This document shows, in pieces, positions 36,359-44,892 of a stretch of DNA of 64,000 nt. Every line of letters begins with the position of its first letter. Within the stretch, counting starts at the first letter, position 1. Below the pieces are notes generated by a model. The model was not told the origin of the DNA. It worked only from the letters and a program-made list of their open reading frames with translations, and did not search any database. The DNA is from Caulobacter flavus (GTDB lineage: Bacteria; Pseudomonadota; Alphaproteobacteria; Caulobacterales; Caulobacteraceae), in contig NZ_CP026100.1 of assembly GCF_003722335.1 (NCBI RefSeq), forward strand, positions 992,001 through 1,056,000, in the 5' to 3' direction. Position numbers and translations under genes: made by a program.

Positions 36359-36830
36359 CGCTGAGGGCCCACCCGCACGCGCAGGCACGGGCCGCGGGCG
36401 CGAACGCTGGGCTCGCCGGCGCAGTCGACGTCGACGCTGGCCGCCCGCGCGGCCGTCAGCTTGCGGCCAGCGGGGGTGGAGAGGCAGTCGCCCAGGATCC
36501 TGGCCATCCTCTCCAGCGTCACATAGTGGGTCGTCTGGGCGTAGCCGTCCCACAGCAGGGTGCGCGCCTCGTCGGCGTCGACGGCGAGGCGGCCAGGACC
36601 GCATACATGTAAATCCCGTCCTCGACCTCGTCGGCCGGCCAGAAGAACACAGCCTCGCGGCTGTCGGTCGGCGGCGTCGAGCCGACGAAGGCCAGCAGCG
36701 GCTCGCACGCCATCGCCTTGCCCGGGCCGGCGGGAGCCGCCGCCTGGGCCGCCGCCGCGTGGCCGCCGAGGCCGAGCGCCGTCGCCAGGGACAGCCCCGC
36801 GAGGGCGCGCGATGCGAGACGATGGATCAT
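36355..36830 (-). pseudogene. exported small protein gene broken by a frameshift
   Basis: Starting at ATG 36830 (GGGAG upstream) the frame encodes a signal peptide (SRALAGLSLATALGLGGHAAAAQA) and AMACEPLLAFVGSTPPTDSREAVFFWPADEVEDGIYMYAVLA; it then loses sense near 36575-36590. Good coding sequence resumes in another frame (AVDADEARTLLWDGYAQTTHYVTLERMARILGDCL...) up to the stop at 36355. One missing base near that place would restore a single protein of about 158 residues. This could be a real mutation or an assembly error. The family is not recognised. Confidence 0.7.
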
Positions 36831-36980
36831 GTGGCTCCCGGCGGCGCGCCCCGAACGGGCGGCGCGCACCATCGCCGCCAAACGTCTCGACAGCAAGAAG
36901 GCGCAGCCCCCGATTGCGAACCGCCTCGCCAAGGACCATCTTGCGGCGCTGAGCGTCCGCGCATGAGAGAAGAAGCAGTC

Positions 36981-37901
36981 ATGTCCCTGATCGGTGAAAA
37001 GCCGGCCCCCATCCCGGCCGGCGGCCAAAACGGCGGCAAGAGCGAGCACATCAAGGACGGGACCGACGCCAGCTTCATGGCCGACGTCATCGAGGCCTCG
37101 AAGACCCAGCCGGTCATCGTCGACTTCTGGGCCACCTGGTGCGGCCCCTGCCGCCAGCTGACCCCGGCGCTGGAGAAGGTGGTCGCCGCCGCCAAGGGCG
37201 CGGTCAAGCTGGTCAAGATCGACGTCGACAAGAACCCGGGCTTCGCCGGCCAGCTGCGCGTGCAGTCGATCCCCACCGTCTACGCCTTCGTCGACGGCCA
37301 GCCGGTGGACGGCTTCCAGGGCGCCCTGCCCGAAAGCCAGATCCAGCAGTTCGTCGAGCGCATCTCGGGCCCGCCCGCGGCCGGCGCCCTGGACGAGCTC
37401 CTGGCCATGGCCAAGGAAAGCCTGGAACTGGGCGACCTGGGCGGCGCGGCCCAGGCCTTCGCCCAGGTGCTGCAGATGGAGCCGGAGAACATCAAGGCGC
37501 TGGGGGGCCTGGCCCGCTGCTACCTGGCCGGCGGCGACGCCGACCTGGCCGCCGAGATCGTCGCCCGCGCCCCCGACGGCGCCAAGGACCCGGACCTGGA
37601 AAGCGTGCGCGCGGCCCTAAAGCTCGCGCAGGCCGCCCCGTCCGAGACCTCAGCCTTCGAACAGCGCCTGGCCGCGAACGCCGACGACCACGAGGCCCGC
37701 TTCGAGCTGGCCAAGGCCCTGGCCGGCGCCGGCCAGCTCGACGCGGCCTGCGACCAGCTGCTGACCATCATCGAGCGCGACCGCGCCTGGAACGACGACG
37801 CCGCCCGCAAGCAGCTGCTGACGGTGTTCGAGGCGGCCGGGCCGACCTCGGAAGTCGCCAAGCAGGGCCGCAAGCGCCTGTCGTCGATCCTGTTCAGCTA
37901 G
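36981..37901 (+). CDS. thioredoxin with TPR-like C-terminus (YbbN/CnoX-type)
   Basis: A 306-residue protein with a thioredoxin domain (VIVDFWATWCGPCRQL, active Cys54 and Cys57 in WCGPC; IPTVYAFVDGQPVDGFQG with the cis-Pro) over about residues 20-135, and a helical tetratricopeptide-type C-terminal part (ELLAMAKESLELGDLGGAAQAFAQVLQMEPENIKALGGLARCYLAGG; DHEARFELAKALAGAGQLDAACDQLLTIIERDRAWNDDAARKQLL). This is the CnoX/YbbN chaperedoxin layout. The active site is intact, so it is a redox enzyme as well as a likely holdase. ATG at 36981 follows AGAAG. Confidence 0.92.
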   Translation: MSLIGEKPAPIPAGGQNGGKSEHIKDGTDASFMADVIEASKTQPVIVDFWATWCGPCRQLTPALEKVVAAAKGAVKLVKIDVDKNPGFAGQLRVQSIPTVYAFVDGQPVDGFQGALPESQIQQFVERISGPPAAGALDELLAMAKESLELGDLGGAAQAFAQVLQMEPENIKALGGLARCYLAGGDADLAAEIVARAPDGAKDPDLESVRAALKLAQAAPSETSAFEQRLAANADDHEARFELAKALAGAGQLDAACDQLLTIIERDRAWNDDAARKQLLTVFEAAGPTSEVAKQGRKRLSSILFS

Positions 37902-38003
37902 AGTGCGCCAGGCGTGCGGGCGGCATCGCCGCCCGACGCGCTTCAAACCTGGGAAACCCCGGCGGGGTCACGCGTTCAGAACAGTCCAGTCAAGGAGGCC
38001 GCC

Positions 38004-38660
38004 ATGCCGGGCGTATACCGGAAGACCCTCGACCTGCCGCTGGTGATCCCCGTGTTCCCGCTGGACGGGGCGCTGCTCCTGCCCGGCGGCCAGCTGCCGC
38101 TGAACATCTTCGAGCCGCGCTATCTGAACATGCTCGACGACGCCATGTCGGGCGAGCGGATGATCGGCATGGTCCAGACCCGGCCGGGCGGCGACGCCTC
38201 GCGGCCGGCCCTGGCGCCGATCGGCTGCGCGGGCCGGGTGACCAGCTTCGCCGAGACCAGCGACGGCCGATACCTGATCACCCTGACCGGGGTGGCGCGG
38301 TTCAAGCTGGGCGAGGAACTGCCGGCGCGCACGCCGTATCGCCAGGTGCGGGCCGACTTCACCCCCTTCGACCTGGATCTGCGCGAGGACCAGCAGGAGA
38401 CGGCAGGCGACGCCGCGCCGCTGCTCAACGCCCTGCGCCGCTATCTCGACCACAGGGGACTGGCCATCGACTGGAGCGAGGCCCAGGCCGCGCCGTCCGA
38501 CGCCCTGATCAACAGCCTGGCCATGGCCCTGCCGTTCGATCCGCTGGAGAAGCAGGCCCTGCTGGAGGCCCGCACCCTCGCCGACCGCCGCAGCACCCTG
38601 GTGGCGCTGCTGGAGATCGACGCCGCCCAGGACGACGACGAGCCGCCCTCGGTGCAGTAG
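38004..38660 (+). CDS. LON peptidase substrate-binding domain protein
   Basis: A 218-residue protein that matches only the N-terminal substrate-binding domain of Lon: LVIPVFPLDGALLLPGGQLPLNIFEPRYLNMLDDAMSGERMIGMVQTR, with RYLITLTGVARFKLGEEL and the EALITSLAMALPFDPLEKQALLEARTLADRRSTLVALLE helical part. There is no ATPase or protease domain. It follows the YbbN-like gene, with an AAGGAGG site before its ATG, and both may act in protein quality control. Its function is not known. Confidence 0.88.
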   Translation: MPGVYRKTLDLPLVIPVFPLDGALLLPGGQLPLNIFEPRYLNMLDDAMSGERMIGMVQTRPGGDASRPALAPIGCAGRVTSFAETSDGRYLITLTGVARFKLGEELPARTPYRQVRADFTPFDLDLREDQQETAGDAAPLLNALRRYLDHRGLAIDWSEAQAAPSDALINSLAMALPFDPLEKQALLEARTLADRRSTLVALLEIDAAQDDDEPPSVQ

Positions 38661-38662
38661 GG

Positions 38663-39055
38663 CTACGGCTTCACCGCATCCCAGGCGGCCACCTGGTAGC
38701 CGTTTTCGGACAGGCATTGGCCCATGGCGGCCTTGTGCCGCTCGTCCAGCGCGGCGCGCACGCCCTTAGAGCCCTTGGCCTTGTCGTAGGGAACCTTGAG
38801 CACCAGCCCCGTGGGGCCGGGCTGCAGGTCGCGGGCCGTGGCGCTGGCCGGATGCACCTTGAAGCCGCTGGTCTTGCCGGCCCTCACCTCGTCGCGGCAC
38901 GAGACGAAGGTGCTGGCGAAGGCCTTCTCGTCGCTGGCCTTGGTCGACAGGCGCGGGCTGTAGGCGTTTTCGCCGCCCATGGTGCCGCAGGCGGCGAGGG
39001 TCAGCGTGCTGGTGGCCACGGCGGCGGCCAGGAAGGTCCGTTCGATGACGGTCAT
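38663..39055 (-). CDS. small lipoprotein of unknown function
   Basis: A 130-residue protein. Type II signal TSTLTLAAC with lipidated Cys23, then a mature region rich in Lys and Ala with three cysteines (Cys23, SCRDE and GQCLSENG) and VPYDKAKGSKGVRAALDERHKAAMGQCL. I do not recognise the family. It is convergent with the LON-domain gene, ending 2 bases from it. Confidence 0.75.
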   Translation of the reverse strand: MTVIERTFLAAAVATSTLTLAACGTMGGENAYSPRLSTKASDEKAFASTFVSCRDEVRAGKTSGFKVHPASATARDLQPGPTGLVLKVPYDKAKGSKGVRAALDERHKAAMGQCLSENGYQVAAWDAVKP

Positions 39056-39159
39056 GTGGCTATCCGGGATCGTTGTTATCGCTCCTGCGACAACCGCGAC
39101 CATGCGCCGGAGGTTCCGCGCAGGGTTGCCCATTTGGCAACCTGCTCTAGAACAACGCC

Positions 39160-39366
39160 ATGACCGCCGCTCCTCCGCCCCCGCCCGTCGACGTCGATCC
39201 GCGCCTGCTGGAGGTGCTGGTCTGTCCGGTGACCCGCGCGCCGCTGTTCTACGACCGCGCCCGTGGCGAGCTTGTCAGCCACACGGCCAAGCTGGCCTAT
39301 CCGATCCGCGACGGCGTGCCGATCATGCTGCCGGAAGAAGCCCGCAGCCTGGCGGACGGAGAGTAG
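39160..39366 (+). CDS. Trm112 family protein
   Basis: A 68-residue member of the Trm112/UPF0434 (YcaR) family. The core is [47 protein letters not shown]. Only one of the usual zinc cysteines (VCPVT) is seen; the other positions are changed, as in many bacterial members. It is a small accessory of methyltransferases in eukaryotes and archaea. In bacteria its role is not settled. It lies between the lipoprotein and the UbiH-type gene. Confidence 0.88.
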   Translation: MTAAPPPPPVDVDPRLLEVLVCPVTRAPLFYDRARGELVSHTAKLAYPIRDGVPIMLPEEARSLADGE

Positions 39367-39471
39367 CACTCCCTCCGGCCCTCCGGGCCACCTCTCCCAG
39401 AGGGGGAGGATCTAAAGCGCCAAGATGCTCCCCCTCTGGGGGAGCTGTCGGCAAAGCCGACTGAGGGGGTT
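39367..39471. repeat. CT/GA-rich intergenic repeat with inverted arms (family C-like)
   Basis: Inverted blocks CCTCTCCCAGAGGGGGAGGAT (39391-39411) and ATGCTCCCCCTCTGGGGGAGC (39424-39444) with further arms outside. It fills the gap between the Trm112-like gene and the UbiH-type gene, two convergent genes, and is related to the pair at 15161-15361. Confidence 0.7.
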
Positions 39472-40722
39472 CTACAGCGACGCCCCGCGCAGCAGCTTGG
39501 GTAGGTCCCCCACCCCGCCGCCGGCCTCGTGCATGAAGAACCGGCGCGCCGGGGCGATGCGGTTGACCGCCGCCATGCCGATCCCGCGGGCGGCGCGCAG
39601 CAGCGGATTGTCGTTCGAGAACAGCCGCACGAAGCCGTCGAAGGCCAGGGCGTTGGTGACATTGTCGAACCGCCGCCAGCGGGCATAGCGCTCCAGCGTC
39701 GCTTCGGCGCCGATGTCCTCGCCGTTGCGGATCGCCTCGACCACCACCTCGGCCAAGGCCGCGGCGTCCTTCAGGCCCAGGTTCAGCCCCTGGCCGGCGA
39801 TCGGGTGCACCCCATGGGCGGCGTCGCCGATCAAGGCCAGGCGCGGCGCGGTCAGGCGCTCGGCCAGCGACAGCGACAGCGGATAGACGAACACCGGACC
39901 GGCCATCTCGACGTCACCGAGGAAGTCGCCGAAGCGGCGCATCAGGTGGGCGTGGAAGGCTTCGGGCGAAGCGTGGCGCAGGGCCTCGCCGCGCGCCGTG
40001 CTTTCGGTCCAGACCAGGCTGGCGCGGTTGTCGGTCAGCGGCAGGATGGCGAACGGACCGCTGGGCAGGAAATATTCGTGCGCCACGCCCTCGTGCGGGC
40101 GCTGCATCCTCACGGTGGCGACGACGCCGCTCTGGCCGTAGCCCCAGCCGATGTCGCCGATGCCGGCCGCCTTGCGCAGGGCCGAGTTGCGGCCTTCGGC
40201 GCTGACGGCCAGCGGCGCGCTCAGCACCCGGCCGTCGGTGAGGGTGACGCGGGCTTCGGACGCGTCGACCTCGAGGCCCGTCGCGCCGGCCGGGGCGATG
40301 ACCTCAATGCCCTTGTCGATGGCGACCTTGGACAGGGCCGCGCGGATCTGGCGGTTCTCGATCAGGTAGCCCAGCGGCTCGCCGTCCGAGCGGTCGGCGA
40401 TCTCGCCGCTGTCGAAGCGCAGGAAGAACGGTGACGGCTTGCCTGAGGCCGCGCCCGGCGCCTTGCCGTCGGTGACCAGGATCTGCTCGATGCGCTGGGC
40501 GTGGGGCGCCAGGGCCTCGCCCGCGCCGATCGCCCGCCACTGGCGGAACGACGAATAGGCGATCGCCGAGGATCGCCCGTCGAAGGTCGGGGCCAGCTGG
40601 GCGTCGAAGGGCTGAGGATCGACCAGCAGGGGCTTTACCCCCGCCGAGGCGAGGGCGAGCGCCAGGGTGGTTCCGGCCATGCCGGCCCCGGCGATGATGA
40701 CGTCGGCGTCGTGCTTGCGCAT
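39472..40722 (-). CDS. UbiH/UbiF/VisC/COQ6-type ubiquinone biosynthesis hydroxylase
   Basis: A 416-residue FAD monooxygenase of the ubiquinone pathway. The N-terminal dinucleotide fold is DVIIAGAGMAGTTLALALASAG, the second FAD motif is GDAAHGVHPIAGQGLNLGLKDAAALAEVV, and the family motif SSAIAYSSFRQWRAIGAGEAL with the ENRQIRAAL region agrees. It adds a hydroxyl group to the polyprenyl benzene ring at the membrane. Which ring position (UbiH, F or I type) cannot be told. It stands alone, with ATG at 40722. Confidence 0.9.
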   Translation of the reverse strand: MRKHDADVIIAGAGMAGTTLALALASAGVKPLLVDPQPFDAQLAPTFDGRSSAIAYSSFRQWRAIGAGEALAPHAQRIEQILVTDGKAPGAASGKPSPFFLRFDSGEIADRSDGEPLGYLIENRQIRAALSKVAIDKGIEVIAPAGATGLEVDASEARVTLTDGRVLSAPLAVSAEGRNSALRKAAGIGDIGWGYGQSGVVATVRMQRPHEGVAHEYFLPSGPFAILPLTDNRASLVWTESTARGEALRHASPEAFHAHLMRRFGDFLGDVEMAGPVFVYPLSLSLAERLTAPRLALIGDAAHGVHPIAGQGLNLGLKDAAALAEVVVEAIRNGEDIGAEATLERYARWRRFDNVTNALAFDGFVRLFSNDNPLLRAARGIGMAAVNRIAPARRFFMHEAGGGVGDLPKLLRGASL

Positions 40723-40806
40723 GGCGTGGGTATGCGCCCGGCGCGGGCCGGCTGTCCAGTTGGACGAAGCGTCCGGGGATCCCTACGCAACTACTCTCTA
40801 AACTCT

Positions 40807-40839
40807 CGTCATTCCCGCCACAGGGGCGGGAATGACGGG
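40807..40839. repeat. short form of palindromic element, family A (copy 4)
   Basis: CGTCATTCCCGCC (40807-40819) and GGCGGGAATGACG (40825-40837) form a 13-base stem with a five-base loop. It is a minimal version of the element at 20189-20322, without its long loop. It stands between the UbiH-type gene and asd. Confidence 0.85.
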
Positions 40840-41007
40840 CATAGTTGGGCGCGGCGCCGGCCGGCCAAGGCCTATCCGCAAAAATATTCCACCAATCGCG
40901 GCCATAAGCCGCCCCTTTCGCAAAACCCTGCCCTTGCCTACCCGCGTTGCCAGGCGTAACGGGACGGCGCATTTCCCCTTGTCGGGGCTGAAAGATTGGA
41001 GACTGCG

Positions 41008-42036
41008 ATGGGTTACCGGGTCGCCGTGGTCGGCGCCACGGGCAACGTGGGCCGCGAGATGTTCAACATCCTCGAGGAAGTGAAATTCCCCGTGGAGAAG
41101 ATGCACGCCATCGCCTCGCGCAAATCCATCGGGGCCGAGGTCTCGTTCGGCAGCCAGATCATCAAGTGCGAGGACCTGGAGCAGTTCGACTTCTCGAAGG
41201 TCGACATCGTGCTGATGAGCGCCGGCGGTTCGATCTCGGCCGCCTGGGCCGAGAAGATCGGCGCGGCCGGCGCGATCGTCATCGACAATTCCAGCCACTT
41301 CCGGATGGATCCGGACGTGCCGCTGGTGGTGCCGGAAGTGAACCCGGACGCCGTCAACAGCCTGCCCAAGAACATCATCGCCAACCCCAACTGCTCGACG
41401 GCCCAACTGGTCGTGGTGCTGGCCCCCCTGCACGCCGAAGCCAAGATCAAGCGCGTCGTCGTCTCGACCTACCAGTCGGTGTCGGGCGCGGGCAAGGAAG
41501 GCATGGACGAGCTGTGGGAGCAGACCAAGGGCGTCTTCGTCCTGGGCGCGCCCGAGCCCAAGAAGTTCACCAAGCAGATCGCCTTCAACGTCATTCCGCA
41601 CATCGACGTCTTCATGGAAGACGGCTTCACCAAGGAAGAGTGGAAAATGATGGCGGAGACCAAGAAGATCCTGGATCCGTCCATCAAGCTGACCGCCACC
41701 GCCGTGCGCGTGCCGGTCATGGTCGGCCACGCCGAGTCGGTGAACATCGAATTCGAGACCCCGCTGGACGAGGACGACGTCCGCGAGATCCTGCGTGACG
41801 CCGAGGGCGTGGAAGTCATCGATAAGCGCGAGAACGGCGGCTACATGACGCCGAAGGAAAGCGCCGGCGAGTTCCCCGTCTACGTGTCGCGCATCCGCAC
41901 CGATCCGACCGTCGACAACGGCATCGCGCTCTGGTGCGTCGCCGACAACCTGCGCAAGGGCGCGGCCCTGAACGCCGTGCAGATCGCCCAGCTGCTGCAC
42001 GACAAGGGCCTGATCAAGCAGAAGACCCCGGCCTAA
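41008..42036 (+). CDS. asd: aspartate-semialdehyde dehydrogenase
   Basis: A 342-residue enzyme that converts aspartyl phosphate to aspartate semialdehyde, for lysine/diaminopimelate, threonine and methionine. Rossmann motif VAVVGATGNVGREMF at residues 5-19, then the catalytic Cys in IIANPNCSTAQLVV, STYQSVSGAGKEGM, and VPVMVGHAESVNIEF with the active-site His. The start is ATG at 41008 after TTGGAG. It is complete and should be essential. Confidence 0.97.
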   Translation: MGYRVAVVGATGNVGREMFNILEEVKFPVEKMHAIASRKSIGAEVSFGSQIIKCEDLEQFDFSKVDIVLMSAGGSISAAWAEKIGAAGAIVIDNSSHFRMDPDVPLVVPEVNPDAVNSLPKNIIANPNCSTAQLVVVLAPLHAEAKIKRVVVSTYQSVSGAGKEGMDELWEQTKGVFVLGAPEPKKFTKQIAFNVIPHIDVFMEDGFTKEEWKMMAETKKILDPSIKLTATAVRVPVMVGHAESVNIEFETPLDEDDVREILRDAEGVEVIDKRENGGYMTPKESAGEFPVYVSRIRTDPTVDNGIALWCVADNLRKGAALNAVQIAQLLHDKGLIKQKTPA

Positions 42037-42046
42037 GACGACCTCT

Positions 42047-42076
42047 CCGTCGTCCTCCGCCAGCGGGGGACGACGG
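42047..42076. terminator. weak terminator-like hairpin after asd
   Basis: Stem CCGTCGTCC (42047-42055) / GGACGACGG (42068-42076) 11 bases after the asd stop. No T-run follows, so this may be a transcript-end stabiliser or simply chance. Confidence 0.35.
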
Positions 42077-42181
42077 AACCGCCTTCGGGCGAATTTCGCA
42101 TCCACCGCAAGGCCAGCCCGCAAGATGTGGGCGGACGCCGGGATCCCTATCTGTCAGATCCCTCCGCGAAAGGTGCGGTCC

Positions 42182-43114
42182 ATGACTTCCAGTACGTCCG
42201 GCGGCCACATGCCCGGCGATCCGGGCGGCGACGCGCGTTCGGCCTATCTGGCCGGCGTCGGCTGCTATCTGCTCTGGGGCTTCCTGCCCCTCTATTTCCA
42301 CACCTTGTCGGTCATGGGCGTCACCTCGTTCGAGATGATCGCGCACCGGACACTGTGGTCGGTGATCTGGGCCGGGGGCCTGGTGTTGCTGGCAAGGCAG
42401 GGCGGCCAGGTGGCGCAAGTGCTGCGCCAGCCCAAGACCCTGGGGATCCTGTTCCTCTCGACCCTGGCGATCTTCGGCAACTGGACGATCTACGTGGTGG
42501 CGGTGAACGCCGGGCGGGTGATCGAGGCCAGCCTCGGCTACTACATCAACCCGCTGATGAACATGGCGGCCGGCGCCCTGCTGTTCCGCGAGCGGATGAG
42601 CACCGAGGGCAAGGTCGCCATTGGCCTGGCCGCCGTGGGCGTGGCCATCCAGACCATCGCCCTGGGCCACCTGCCGCTGGTGTCTCTCGGCCTCGCCCTG
42701 ACCTTCTGCGTCTACGCCATCCTGCGAAAGCAGGTGAAGGCCGACGCCCAGACGGGCCTGTTCATCGAGTGCGCCTACCTGGCGATCCCTGGCCTGCTCT
42801 ATGTCTGGCACCTGCAGGCCTCGGGCGCCGGCCACTTCACCCAGGACGCCCGGACGGCGATCCTGCTGCTGGCCGCCGGCCCGGCTACGGTCGTGCCGCT
42901 GGCCCTGTTCGCCTGGTCGGCCCGCCGCCTGCCGCTGAGCGCCGTCGGCTTCCTGCAGTTCATCGCCCCGACCCTGCAGTTCCTGCTCGGCGTGTTCCTG
43001 GGCGAGGCCTTTACGCCGCTGCGGGCGCTGTCGTTCGTGTTCATCTGGCTGGGCGTGGCCGCCTTCGCCTACGGCGCCTGGAAACGCACGCGAAGCGCGC
43101 CGGCGATGGCGTAA
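42182..43114 (+). CDS. rarD: EamA family transporter RarD
   Basis: A 310-residue drug/metabolite-type transporter with ten hydrophobic segments in two repeated EamA halves. Family marks: YLAGVGCYLLWGFLPLYFHTLSVMGVTSFEMIAHRTLWSVIWAGGLVLL, FGNWTIYVVAVNAGRVIEASLGYYINPLMNMAAGALLFRERMS and AVGFLQFIAPTLQFLLGVFLGEAFTPLRALSFVFIWLGVAAFA. RarD homologues are linked to chloramphenicol sensitivity in some strains, but the substrate is unknown. The start at 42182 follows AAAGGTG. Confidence 0.93.
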   Translation: MTSSTSGGHMPGDPGGDARSAYLAGVGCYLLWGFLPLYFHTLSVMGVTSFEMIAHRTLWSVIWAGGLVLLARQGGQVAQVLRQPKTLGILFLSTLAIFGNWTIYVVAVNAGRVIEASLGYYINPLMNMAAGALLFRERMSTEGKVAIGLAAVGVAIQTIALGHLPLVSLGLALTFCVYAILRKQVKADAQTGLFIECAYLAIPGLLYVWHLQASGAGHFTQDARTAILLLAAGPATVVPLALFAWSARRLPLSAVGFLQFIAPTLQFLLGVFLGEAFTPLRALSFVFIWLGVAAFAYGAWKRTRSAPAMA

Positions 43115-43155
43115 GAACCGCCGACGCCGCCAGGCGTTGGTCAATTTGTCGCACC

Positions 43156-43179
43156 GCCGCCGGCCCTTAAGCCGGCGGC
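43156..43179. other. strong hairpin upstream of the 111-residue protein gene
   Basis: Perfect nine-base stem GCCGCCGGC (43156-43164) / GCCGGCGGC (43171-43179) with loop CCTTAA, 41 bases after the rarD stop and 49 before the ATG of the next gene. No T-run follows in the plus direction. It may stop rarD transcripts or be a leader structure. Confidence 0.5.
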
Positions 43180-43228
43180 AAGACGCGCTGCGTCAGGTAT
43201 GGCGACAGACTTAATGCTGGGGGAAACC

Positions 43229-43564
43229 ATGTCCACGGACGCGCAAGCCATCACCACGCCCGACCTCGCCGCCGTCCTGGAGGCCCTCTCCGTCGAGATG
43301 TCGCTGGCCGCCGAGGCCTGCGGGCACCTCGACAGCGCCCTGGGCAAGATCCTCGAGAACACTCCGCCGGAATCCCGCATGGCCGTGATGCAGGAGCTGC
43401 ACACGGTCGACCACCTGGCCCAGCACATCACCGCCATCACCGACTTCACCGCCAAGCTGGTGCAGGCCGCGCCGGACGGCGTGCCGCTGGCCGTGCAGGA
43501 CGCCCTGGCGACCATCACCCTGGGGGCCGTGGCCGAGCGGCTGAAGGGCCGGCTGGGGGTCTGA
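43229..43564 (+). CDS. helical protein of unknown function
   Basis: A 111-residue protein that I cannot assign. It is predicted all-helical (LAAVLEALSVEMSLAAEACGHLDSALGKIL; MAVMQELHTVDHLAQHITAITDFTAKLVQAA; VQDALATITLGAVAERLKGRL), with heptad-like hydrophobic spacing and a DHLAQHI stretch resembling helical-bundle signalling proteins. No signal peptide or membrane segment. The start is ATG at 43229 after GGGGGAAA; ATG at 43199 has a weaker site. It stands alone behind a hairpin. Confidence 0.65.
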   Translation: MSTDAQAITTPDLAAVLEALSVEMSLAAEACGHLDSALGKILENTPPESRMAVMQELHTVDHLAQHITAITDFTAKLVQAAPDGVPLAVQDALATITLGAVAERLKGRLGV

Positions 43565-43571
43565 TCCTCAT

Positions 43572-43675
43572 TGCGTCCTTCGAGGCTCCCCTTCGGGTCG
43601 CACCTCAGGATGAGGACATCACTGCATGGAATTCCTCATCCTGAGGCGCCCGCGCAGCGGGCCTCGAAGGACGCA
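43572..43675. repeat. 104-base palindromic element, family B (copy 2)
   Basis: Same arms as at 29817-29919: TGCGTCCTTCGAGG ... CCTCGAAGGACGCA outside and CTCAGGATGAGGA ... TCCTCATCCTGAG inside. It lies between convergent genes. Confidence 0.88.
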
Positions 43676-43680
43676 CTGTC

Positions 43681-44820
43681 CTACAAACTCGCGTAAGCCG
43701 CCTTGATCAGGCTGACCGCGCGGGGATCGCCGATCAGTTCGTTGCCCTGGCGGTTCATCACGTACGATCCCGAAACCCCGGTCTTGGGATCGGCGAAGGC
43801 GCACGATCCGCCCCAGCCCGAATGGCCGAAGGCGTCGGCCGTCGGGCCGTAGAAGAAGTTGGGCGTGTTGCGCATGAAGCCCGCGCCCCAGCTGATCTGG
43901 TAGGGCAGCACGAGGTCCTGGCCGGCGATGCGTTCGGCCCGGGCCTTCTCCATCGCCTCCGGCGACAGCACCTTGACCCCGTCCAGCGTGCCGCCGCTGG
44001 CCAGGGCGCCCATCAGGCGGGCCAGCGAATGAGCGGTGGCGTGGCCGTTGGCCGACGGGATCTCGGCCCGCCGCCATTCGCCCGTGCCGCGGCCGCCGGG
44101 CGCCGCCCACTTGGTCATGAAGGCCGCGCGGATGGCGTCGTTGATCTCGCCGAACTTGGGGAAGGCGGTCGGCCGCATCAGGTCGGCGCAGCGCCCGTGC
44201 TCGCTGTCGGGCAGGCCGATCCAGATGTCGAGGCCCAGCGGACCGGCCAGGTCCTCGCGCAGCGCCGTCCCCATGGTGCGGCCGTCGACGCGGCGGAAGA
44301 TCTCGCCCGCCGTGTAGCCGAAGGTCACCGGGTGATAGCCGCTGGCCGATCCGACCGGCCACAGCGGGGCCATGGCGGCCAGCTTGGCGGTCGTCGCCTC
44401 CCAGTCGAACCAGATGGCCGGATCCACCTCGTCGAGGAAGCCCGACAGGCCGTCCTGGTGCGACATCACCTGGCCGACGGTGATCTGCGCCTTGCCGTTC
44501 TGGGCGAACTCCGGCCACACCGAGGCTACGGTCTGGTCGTAGGTCAACCTGCCCTGGTCGACGAGGCGGGCGACCAGCAGGGCGGCGATCGCCTTGGTGG
44601 TCGAGAACAGCGGCGTCAGGGTTTCGGGCCCGAAGGCGACCTCGCGCTTACGGTCGGCGTGGCCGGCCATCAGGTCGACCACCACCTCGCCGTCGATCGC
44701 CAGGGAAAAGCGCGCGCCCAGTTCGCCGCCGCCGGGCGAGGCCGGATCGAAATTGGCCTCGAAGGCGTCATAGACCTGGGCGAACGGGGCGGGGCAGACG
44801 CCGGTGATGTCGAGGCTCAT
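43681..44820 (-). CDS. serine hydrolase, class C beta-lactamase / EstB family
   Basis: A 379-residue protein of the beta-lactamase-fold esterase group. Motif SxxK is in TLTPLFSTTKAIAALLVARLVDQG (STTK), followed by a YxN-like region SGYHPVTFGYTAGEIFRRVDG, GFGHSGWGGSCAFADPKTGVSGSYVMNRQGN near the C-terminus. No signal peptide is seen, so it is probably cytoplasmic and an esterase rather than a beta-lactamase. It starts at ATG 44820. Confidence 0.88.
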   Translation of the reverse strand: MSLDITGVCPAPFAQVYDAFEANFDPASPGGGELGARFSLAIDGEVVVDLMAGHADRKREVAFGPETLTPLFSTTKAIAALLVARLVDQGRLTYDQTVASVWPEFAQNGKAQITVGQVMSHQDGLSGFLDEVDPAIWFDWEATTAKLAAMAPLWPVGSASGYHPVTFGYTAGEIFRRVDGRTMGTALREDLAGPLGLDIWIGLPDSEHGRCADLMRPTAFPKFGEINDAIRAAFMTKWAAPGGRGTGEWRRAEIPSANGHATAHSLARLMGALASGGTLDGVKVLSPEAMEKARAERIAGQDLVLPYQISWGAGFMRNTPNFFYGPTADAFGHSGWGGSCAFADPKTGVSGSYVMNRQGNELIGDPRAVSLIKAAYASL

Positions 44821-44892
44821 GAAGTTTCGTCTAGCCCGCCGGGCCGGGGTTTGTCATCCGAAGGACAGTGCGATGCGTAACCGGAGCCCGCG

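Noticed and set aside
43199..43228. A sigma-54-like TGGCG...TGC pair before the 111-residue protein
   Set aside because: The GG and GC are 13 bases apart instead of 10, so this is not a sigma-54 promoter.
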